NCBI RefSeq assembly: GCF_032884065.1
Contig: NW_027062662.1
Coordinates: 528,052 to 592,051, forward strand
DNA: 64,000 bases
Direction of reading: 5' to 3'
Origin: Artemia franciscana
Taxonomy: Eukaryota; Arthropoda; Branchiopoda; Anostraca; Artemiidae
In this document: one piece after another, positions 1 through 9,600 of the stretch
How the letters are laid out: every line of letters begins with the position of its first letter
How positions within the stretch are numbered: position 1 is the stretch's first letter
The notes under the pieces: generated by a model
The model's input: only the letters and a program-made list of their open reading frames with translations
Database searches by the model: none
Told to the model about the DNA's origin: nothing
Made by a program: the position numbers and the translations under genes

Positions 1-892
1 TCATTTGAAAAAACGTTTTCATGTTTATTTTTTCATTGTTTTTTTTATAGTAATGCTAGAAAATCCTGCGCCCTTTTCATTGAATTTTTCTTCCCCCGTG
101 ACACATTCCTCAAAGGAAAGATCCTCCCACAAAGCCCTCTCCCATCAACCCCACCCCCCAAACCAAAAAATCCCCATGAAAACGTCTGTACACTTCCCAA
201 TAACCATTACTATATGTAAACACTGGTCAAAGTTTGTAACTTGCAGCCCCTCCCTCAGGGATTGTGGGGGAGTAAGTCATTCCCAAAGACATAGTTATTA
301 TGGTTTTCGACTATGTTGAACAAAATGGCTATCTTAAAATTTTAATCTGTTGACTTTTGGAAAAAAATGAGCATGGGAGGGGGCCTATTTGCCCTCCAAT
401 TTTTTGGTCACTTAAAAAGGGCACTAGAACTTTTCATTTCCGTTAGAATGAGCCCTCTCGCGACATCCTAGGACCACTTGGTCGATAAGACGACCCCTGG
501 GAAAAAAACAAAAAAAAAACAAACAAATAAATAAACACACACCCGTGATTTGTCTTCTGGCAAAAAATACAAAATTCCACATTTTTTAGATAGGAGCTTG
601 AAATTTTTGCTATAGAGTTCTCTGATATACCGAATGCGATAGTGTGATTTTCGTTAAGATTCTGTGACTTTTAATGGATGTTTCCCCCTTTTTTCCAAAA
701 TAGGGCAAATTTTCTCAGGCTCGTAACTTTTGATGACAAAGACTAAATTAATTGAAACTTAATATTTAGAATCAGCGTAAAAATTCGAATCTTTTGATGT
801 ATCTTTTAGCATCAAAATTCCGTTTTTTAGAGTTTCGTTTACTATTGAGCCGGGTCACCCCTTACTACAGTTCCTTACCACGAAGTGTTTGA
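1..892 (+). mobile_element. HER repeat copy, 3' half
   Basis: Non-coding repeat of the family that dominates the window. It contains the diagnostic blocks in order: the CTAGAAAATCCTGCGCCC block, the CCAATAACCATTACTATATG block, the GTGGGGGAGTAAGTC block, an A-rich stretch after GACCCCTGG, and CTCAGGCTCGTAACTTTTGATG. It ends in a degenerate terminal stem-loop (consensus arms CAGTTCGT and ACGAACTG around TACC) followed by TTGA. The left part of the element lies outside the window. Short open frames inside it recur in other copies as chance frames and are not genes. Confidence 0.8.
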
Positions 893-1224
893 AAAGAAAA
901 TAATTCGGTATTTCGGGGCTTCTGACATTATTACTCCTTTGCGGAAGTTAGGCTCAAAATTGAAAAAGGATTATATTTTTTCTCTGGGCCCCTTCCACCT
1001 CTTAGTTCGTTTATTTTCCCGTTAGTTTTCACCTGTTTTCGCTTTATAGTTGTGTTATCTCTTAGCAGTTCTTTCGTTAGTTGAGTTATGGTTGTGGTAT
1101 ATATGTTTTATCGCTCGTATAGTTGTGTTATTTTCAAATTATACTCCATAATAGAGAGGCTCCGAACACCCAGCATTGTATATTAAGCTCTTAATTTGAC
1201 ATTTTTTTCTAACGTGACCAGATT
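893..1224. other. Unassigned spacer
   Basis: About 330 bp of AT-rich sequence between two HER copies, with repeated TTAGTT and GTTGTGTTAT words. I see no gene, RNA or recognisable element. Confidence 0.5.
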
Positions 1225-2053
1225 CGTCCTGCGCCCTTTTCATTGAATTTTTTTCCCCCATGGCATATTTCTCCAAGGAAAGATCCTCCCACATAGCCCC
1301 CTCCCTCAACCCTACCCCCAAAACCAAAAAAATCCCCCTGAAAACGTCTGTACACTTTCCAATAACCATTATTATATGTAAACACTGGTTGAAGTTTGTA
1401 ACTTGCAACCCCTCCCCCAGGGGCTGTGGGGGAGCAAGTCATCCCCAAAAACATAGTTATTATGATTTTCGACTATGCTAAACAAAATGGCTATCTCAAA
1501 ATTTTGATCCGTCGACTTTGGGAAAAAAATGTGCGTGGGAGGGGGCCTAGATGCCCTCCAATTTTTTTGGTCACTTAAAAAGGGCACTAGAACTTTTCAT
1601 TTCCGTTAGAATGAGCCCTCTTGCGACATTCTAGGACCACTTGGTCGATACGATGACCCCTGGGAAAAAAAAAAAAAAAAAACAAACAAATAAACACGCA
1701 CCCGTGATTTGTCTTCGGGCAAAAAATGCAAAATTCCACATTTTTGTAGATAGGAGCTTGAAACTTCTACAGTAGGGTTCTTTGATACGCTGAATCTGAT
1801 GGTGTCATTTTCGTTAAGATCCTACGACTTTTAGGGGGTGTTTCCCCCTATTTTCCTAAATAAGGCAAATTTTCTCAGGCTCGTAACTTTTGATGGCTAA
1901 GACTAAACTTGATGAAACTTATATATTTAAAATCAGCATTAAAATGCGATTCTTTTGATGTAGCTATTGATATCAAAATTCAATTTTTTAGAGTTTTGGT
2001 TACTATTGAGCCGGATCGCTCCTTACTACAGTTCGTTACCACGAACTGTTTGA
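1225..2053 (+). mobile_element. HER repeat copy, 3' half
   Basis: Second copy of the same blocks as in 1-892. It starts abruptly at CCTGCGCCC and ends with a complete terminal stem-loop and TTGA at 2053. The abrupt start shows it is 5' truncated. No coding capacity. Confidence 0.8.
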
Positions 2054-2738
2054 TTTTATTAAGTTAATTTTAAGTACAGAAAAAAGTTTAAAGTACCATT
2101 ATCAAAGTTCAAATGAAAAGAAACATTCTTATAGTACAGAAAGCGTTGAAAATAGTTTCAACTATATGCACAAAGTTGAAAAGTTAAAAAAAGAAGTGTA
2201 AAATAATAATATTAACTATTCTACAATAACGCATTGGTTGTTTCCTTAGATACATTCTAAATCATAGGTTTTATTTTTCCAGCTTAAAAAACAAAAACAA
2301 AACAAACAATATGTATAATTAAGTGTGCACAGATGAGAATGGCAATAAGGCTATATTTAAAATTATGATTTCCAAATTATGTTTGAGTAATTTCGGGCCC
2401 CGGATATCTCAACAGTTGACCTCAGTTGGCCACTATTATGGGAATTGCAGTCATCCTGTGTTAGCCAAATCGAAGTTTCACCCTAGAAGTAGAGGTCAGT
2501 TTATAAACAACTAAGAAATCAGTTTAATTCAGCGAACTTTGCCAGAATGGAGTTAAACACTTTCGTTGATGAATTCGCAACATTCCCAAATAATGTAAAG
2601 GAGTAAATGTTTTTTTCACAACATTTTGTTGTGAACATTTTTCACAGCTATTCAATGCTTTACAACTTTCCCATTAAAAAAATCATAATTTTATTTGAAA
2701 TTATTGACTTAGGCCTCTTAAAAAAACAATTGAAAAGA

Positions 2739-2761
2739 CTAACACATTAGAAACGTGTTAG
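2739..2761. repeat. Small hairpin
   Basis: CTAACAC (2739-2745) and GTGTTAG (2755-2761) form a perfect 7-bp stem around a 9-nt loop. Helitrons end with a hairpin shortly before CTRR. A TTAG (CTAA on the minus strand) occurs at 2709-2712, but the 26-nt distance is longer than usual, so assigning this as the 3' terminus is speculative. Confidence 0.3.
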
Positions 2762-3094
2762 AGAACCAAGTTTCGCAGGTTGACGCGGCCGTTCACTCTG
2801 AACATGAAAATTCTCAATTTTAATGTGAATGCCCATATCTTCTCCATTATTTTCGATATTTGTGTCGCGAATTCAAAATGTATCTATTATTTAAACAAAG
2901 CTTAATTCCACGTGAAAACACTGGAGAACATACGCGCACCTGCTTGTGACTATTGAATAATATGTTCAACTCCATTCTGTTGCCCCTCCCCCGCCAACGA
3001 GGAGGCGTCGCTGATGGTGATCCTAATTTCATTACAATTTCCAAATTAAAATTCGAAACGGAATGAATTAAGATGCACCGGGGGAGAAAAATGT

Positions 3095-3132
3095 ATGGAT
3101 TTGTTATCCAGGCTAACCCGGGTCAAATCCAT
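3095..3132. repeat. 9-bp inverted repeat
   Basis: ATGGATTTG (3095-3103) and CAAATCCAT (3124-3132) are perfect reverse complements around a GC-richer 20-nt loop. It lies directly next to the 119-bp duplication and may belong to the subterminal structure of the Helitron. Confidence 0.5.
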
Positions 3133-3135
3133 AAT

Positions 3136-3373
3136 GTGGTGCCCAAGGCACAGGGCTACCACACCAAGTTTTTCAGGTGTGCTGGCGTGCCTTTGGTTCA
3201 CCATCAGCTAAGATTTTAGCTTCAAGTGTATGTAACCAGCCAGCAGTCTTATTCGTGGTGCCCAGGTACAAGGCTTCCACGTCAAGTTTTCCTGGTGTGC
3301 TGGTGTACCTTTGGTTCACTATCAGCTATGATTCCAGCTTCTAGTGTATCTAACCAACCAGCATTTTCATTTT
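3136..3373. repeat. 119-bp imperfect tandem duplication
   Basis: Two units begin with GTGGTGCCC at 3136 and 3255. They share GGTGTGCTGG, CCTTTGGTTCAC and ATCAGCTA in the same order, with scattered substitutions. The first unit opens with a GTGCC/GGCAC mini-hairpin. Function unknown; it could be a subterminal repeat of the Helitron. Confidence 0.7.
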
Positions 3374-3692
3374 AAACCAATGTAAAGTTCATTCATATAC
3401 AAATGTTACTTCAGTCTTTAGTTTATACTACCACATCGTCTTAAAAATCAATATAAATTCCCTACTGATTTAAAAATAAAAAATAATAATTTTCTATGAA
3501 GTATCTAGAGAGAGACTAGAAGCAGGTGAATGTTTCTGAGATGTTAGTATTTAGTGCAAAAGCTAGAATTCACTTAAGTGTACTTTAATTCCAAACTTGA
3601 AAAAAAAACAAGTTAAAATCACTTTAAAATATGATCCCTTATGTTATATTTCATTTATGTATAATTTAGATTAAAACATAGACAAAAAAAGA

Positions 3693-6600
3693 TTAGCTAC
3701 ATCTTTGAAGAACAGCAAAAGTCATACCTGAGCAGTCCATTGCTTGCTTTCCCATCAATTTCACATTTGAATCATCGCAGAGACACCATGTGCCTTCCAA
3801 CGTTCGCCTGTAAACGTAATAGTGACCAGAGTTGAAATTAATACCTGTATGAACAACAATGGCAATAGCTCTATATCGCTCCAAAGATACGACGATATCA
3901 TTGTAGCTAACGTCTGATATGACCTCACTCATTGTGCTTTCCAACAAAATGTGATCTGGCTCAAAACCAATTATTCTTCTCGTAATTTTATGTGTCATTG
4001 CACTCCTGTCCAAGTTAATCGCAAGAAACTGCGGCATTTCAGTAAAAACTGTGTGTGATGTTAGTTGATGTTCATTTGGGCAAAATTTTCCAACAGGATA
4101 TGGACTTAACACTTCACTAAATTGAATGTCCGATGTCTCAACAACCTCTTCATGAGCGGGTGCATCGGGATTCAGAACTCCTGGAACTGGAAAATAGCAC
4201 ACTTTTCCATTTGTCATATTATCATCTATTTGGCTCCAGTTACAGCGGTGACAAGCCAAAAATTTATGATTCTTGAACTGAAATAGTCTACTAAGAGGAC
4301 TGAGGGCAGTTGTTGTGCTTGTTTCCGAGTTTTCTTCATCCATACTTCTAAACAAAGCTTCCCAAAACTCGCAGAGTGACTGCTGTTCGTCCTCAACAAA
4401 TCCATACACAGTCGGCAGCAATGATCTTAGCTGGACTGTTGACTCTATCTTGTCAAGGGACGACACTGCTAGCCGTAAAATTTCAGTTGCAACGTTGCCT
4501 TGTGAATTTTGCAGCCTATCAAAAAGTATTCTGTGTAAGCTGAAAACGCACTGAACTGCAGAGTTTGCATAGCATGAAACACCATCTCTGTTTTGGAAAC
4601 CTTTTCTTCCTGCACCAATACCCCTTTGGTAGAGCTGCTTTTGGTTGGATCGTTTCTTGTTGCCTTCAATACCTAGGATAACGCTATCACCTTTCGTTGG
4701 TAATATCGTAGCGTTTGATCTTACTTCATTTGTTATAGACATTGTTTTTCGGCTTTTTGTCTTATTTGGAAACGAATCTTCTATTGCTGGCTTTCTTTTT
4801 TCCCCTTTTCCAATGATTGCATGTTCGACATTTTTCTTCATTTTCGGATAAACATCTCCTATGCTACCTATTTCCACGACGTCCTCATTCAAATTAGTTG
4901 TGGGTGTTTGGATGATTCTCAATAATGGAAGGTCAGGTCTATAACTACTCCTAAGACGATTATACTCTGAGATTGCTTCCATGTCAGCAATAATTTTACT
5001 TGGATCAAGTTCCACAAGATGCAGCCCTGCGCTAGTGGTAACTCTGGATAATGCAACATAAATCATCCCCGGTCCAAAGCAACGACTTCCTGCATCGACG
5101 ATAGCACATTCCAGGCTGAGGCCTTGAGACTTGTGAATAGTAATTGCAAATGCTAGTTGCAATGGAAACTGTTTTCTAGTATAATAAACCTCTTTGAGCG
5201 CTTCAAATCGAACTGTAGCACGGCCTATGCTTGTCAACTGATCTTGACCATCAAATTGTACCAAAACACTAACTATTTCACCAGATGGTATACTTTTAAA
5301 CTCTTTGACGTAGCCCATGGATCCGTTTACTAAGCCTTTATCCACTGCAATGTTTCTTTGAAGCATTACTCGTGCACCAATTGATAGTACCAATGTTGTT
5401 AATGCACCAGCTGTTCGTTTGCAGTCATCTGCAAAGCTTGAAACACTTTTTGCTGCTTCTTCTTCAATTCTTTTATTTCTGACCACCGAAGAAAGACAAT
5501 CAATGGCAGTCAGTGTAACATGTTTCGAGCTCGTTTCCTTTAGCAGTGTGTTGTTTATTAGCCTACAGTCGTCGTTTGTGGGCATCAAAATAACCGGCAC
5601 TTTCCCTTCCTTACACAAATTACAATATAATTTGGTAATTTCTTCTGAGGTGGCTCGCGACATGCATCCAAATTTCCGTGTAGAAAGACACTGGAGATGC
5701 TGTTCTTCACAATTTCCAAGCCTTATGTTTGCAAGTGTATCCGCATATGGCTTGTCATTTTTTTGCCTCATGTTGATTGTCAGCTCATCATACTCAAATT
5801 CATGCCATAGATTAAAGGATCCCATGGATCCAAGTCTATTTCGGATTTCTAGACGAGTAAGAGGAATAAACGGTGGATTTGCCGACACAGGCCTCAATTG
5901 AAGGAAATCTCCAAAGAGAACAAAGTTGGCATTTCCCATTGGGAAATTAGTAGATTTAATTTCCGTCAAGCGCAAATGAATATACATCAGCATAAGAGAC
6001 GAGACCATACTTATTTCATCTATAATGAAAAGTCGAGTTCGTCCAAGGGTTTTTCTTAATGTCAGCAATTGTTCGGTGGATAAAGATGAATACTTTGCAG
6101 TTGTCTGCTGGTCAACTGGCAGGCTTAAGCATCGATGAATGGTAACACCCTTTATACTATGAGCAGCAAGTCCAGTTGGGGCCATAACAACAACTGGACA
6201 TTCCTCCCTCACGAACTCCTGACAAATGAACCTTCTAAGTACACTAATTACTCGTGACTTCCCAGTTCCCCCAAAGCCAGACACTATCAGTCTGATAGGC
6301 TTATCATTGCTGCCATTTTTTATGTTGCCTATAATTCTGTCTACAATTCTCTTCTGATCTAAATTAAGGGAATTGAAGTCATTTGACAACTCTTCACTTG
6401 TGATTGACTCTAGTAGCTGTCTATTCGCATTGACTAAATCTTCCATAGCATCAGCTGCTCTATCAATAATCTCTCCTTGTATAGCGTTATTTGGATCATC
6501 AATCTCATGTTGCCCATCAGTTAAGTCATTCATTTCAGTAGCCTGAATTTCCGTGGCTCGCTGGCGTACTCTTGTCTCAAATTCGGCATCGCATGTGGTT

Positions 6601-9600
6601 TTATTTACCAGTTTCTCATGATAGGCTACCATGGCTGGATATTTTTCACTTTCAATGCAATATGTTTCAAAGTTGTTGAAGTCATTAACCAGAATATCGC
6701 GTTCATTTCTCCATGGCTTGAACAATTTCAACAGCATACCGTAATACTGTTCTTTCTTCTCGTCGGATTCCAAAGGATTGGCCTTTTTGTGCTGTATGAT
6801 ATATGGTTTTTGAGTGCGTCGTCTTAAAAAAAACGAACCTGTTTGCAGTAACATTTTTTCATCATTGCCCCGTCGTTCGCGTTCATGCCAAGACAGCAGC
6901 TCATATAGACTCATGTGCTCCATATGCTCTGGCCTATTTGGATAAACATCAGCTACCCAGTGGGCAACATACAGATCCGAACTTTGGGGATCCTTACTTG
7001 CAATGACTTCCAATTCCTTGAATGGTTTAAGTGTCCTTTTTAGTTCTGTCACCTTCGATAAATCCACAAATCTGAATTGTCTTGAGAAACTGTACAATTT
7101 TGTGCCAAGAAGCCTATCTGCCGCCTCTACTGCTCCAACTTGACGCGTTTTAACTGAGTTTAATAGAAAAGACATTGCTCGTGGGCCCAGACCTTTGTAC
7201 GCATTATTCACTTCTTCCCACATCTCATCAATTTCTGACTTCTCACCTTTCGTCATGTAGTCTGTTATATAGTATGGCAACTTGGAGCCGATATGGCCAA
7301 TATATTGAACATCTACATTTGACAAATTGGCCAATAACAATGAGGGATTGTAATCATTGATGTACCTCTCCTTATCTGTACGAGCAATGTCATAGATCCT
7401 CTTTCTTGGTTTTTGGCGGTTTGTCCCATGAGCCAAACAATCAATCACATCATGGACTTCAGTTTGTGTTTTAGAAGGGCGAGGAAAGCCGAATCTGCAA
7501 TAACTAATCCATTTGCCTGAATTTCTTTTGAATTTCCGTTGGCAGTATTTGTTGCAGCGGTGCATCTGGTGATCGACAACGAGTTTGTGCAGGGTTGGAC
7601 TCAATAGTTTATCAGGAAATTGGCATGTGATAATGCTATCAATGTACCTTGTAACTTCATCCAGTGATGATTTTCCAATGACTGGTGCATCTTCTACCCA
7701 GAGAATGCAATGCACATGTGGAGCACCTCTCGTTTGGTATTCAATTCGCCAAAAGTAATCCTTGATTTTACCAAAGACAGGATTCAACTTTGCACAGATA
7801 AGGTTGTTGAATATGGCCCTCCATTTTTTGTGGAAATGTATAGCCACAGACACAGGGTCCATTGCTGTTAATTCAGCTGGTGTCATTTTATCGACACCAA
7901 CCACATGACTGTTGATGTCACGTAAATGTTTTATGAATTCTGGAGAATACCATTCTGCACAAGAGGCTGTAATAAATAACGTTGGTGGCCCTTCTTGCTC
8001 TATCATAGACTTGACTTTTCCCGCCAAAGCATGAAAATATTGTCGAGATCCTCTCACTTTTGACTGGACTGAAAAAATTGACGTTTCCATTTCACCGTCT
8101 CTGTGTCGAACTCGATCCAGAAAATCTTTTGCACTTTGATTAGGCCTGACAGTCCTAATCATATGTGCAACACTGTTACAAAAGTAAGACAACTCTTGAT
8201 GTTGAAAGTTGTGAAATAGATAGTTTTTATCTAAACGGAACTGTGGGTGTCTACTAAGAAGACGCCCTTTGATGTAGTCTGCATTTCGCATCGAAAACTG
8301 ACGGGCCATGTCCCGCATATGGTTTTTGCCATCAGGGAAGAGATTTGGAAATGCTTTGATGTCCAATTCCTCTTGAAATAGATCCTCCCCTAAACCATGT
8401 AATCTTTTCAATTGAAATTGGTCATTTTCAATGTTTTTATTGTTCTTGAAGTCATCTATAAAGTCTTTCGGTACTGACGAGTCTAGTGGTTGTATAGAGA
8501 AATGCTCTACTAAGTGTGATTTGGCATCATTTGTAAGTTTTTCTAATATTGCTCCCTCTGGTATTTCATAAGTTTGCTCTTGTCCCTTTTCTTTTTCTAA
8601 TAAACGACTCTCAAGAATCTCTTGCAACTCCTCTAGTGTGTATGCTTTGATGTTCCTGTACACCATATTGTTTTCTTTCAACCAAATTAGTGCTTTATGT
8701 ATTTTCCTCAAATCAATAAGTGCTGTCCAAACATTTTTATTATAGGTTGGTTGACCGTTGACAAGTATCACAAAGCTGTCAATGTTGAGCAACTTGTCTG
8801 GTTGTACATCCGCATTTGCTTGAACATCTACGGGTAGATATACAATTCTTCCTTTAAGAGCCTCTGTCAATTCGTTTGCAGGTCTTTTTGATCCCATAAC
8901 TTGTCCAAGTCTAACAACAGTAAGACATGGCATGACAAATCTTATCAGTGCCAGTTCAAATTTATTCAAATTCTTGATGCAATCTGGAGTTGCTTGGACG
9001 TTAAGGTTATTTCCAACAGAACGTACATTTTCCTTATTTGAGAGCATTTTTCCTGCACAATATTCACACAGCTTGAATGTTTCCAATAAGTACTCCATCC
9101 AGTCAATTGACATTTGGAGATCATCGCTCTCTTCTTTAGGTACATACTTATAAGTTTCTTCTTGAATAATTTGGGTCATATAATCAAAGCCCTTTCGCTT
9201 CGAAAAAGAGCCGAGAACTTTTACCTCATTTGGCAGTTTTAACTGCTCGCAACAATCACAAGGAACTGATGGGTATTCGTCTCTTATTTCAGCTACTTTC
9301 ATAATATTTTTCCCAAAGATATTCATAATTTCCGATTCTTCTGTAGATACCCGAGGAGGCATAGGCTCCAGAAACATTGTTAAGTTTTTCATCCTCAGTT
9401 TTGAAATTGCAGCTTCTACTATGGATCTTAATTGTGCAATACTACCTTTGCTCCTAATTGTTTTCACATCTCTAATGAGTCTGCATTTTTCTATTGCCTT
9501 GTACAAGCTTCTAACAAAGTTTGCTAGAACAGGAAAATGTGGCGCCAATGCTCGTAGAGCACGAAGGAAGCTGTAACATCCATTGCATGGGTGACAATAA

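Larger units (their letters stand above)
2054..3692. other. Unassigned region downstream of the Helitron ORF
   Basis: No convincing ORF. On the minus strand this is downstream of the large Rep/helicase ORF, so it probably holds that element's 3' untranslated part and its 3' terminus, whose exact end I could not fix. Visible structure: a 7-bp stem hairpin at 2739-2761, a 9-bp inverted repeat at 3095-3132 and a 119-bp imperfect tandem duplication from 3136. Confidence 0.5.

Noticed and set aside
1139..1587. Overlapping short ORFs on both strands within HER, repeated in other copies
   Set aside because: They recur only because the repeat DNA is homologous; frames are broken differently in different copies and show no protein-like constraint.
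5419..5901. 160-codon plus-strand ORF inside the Helitron
   Set aside because: Antisense shadow of the helicase domain, which has all conserved motifs on the minus strand.
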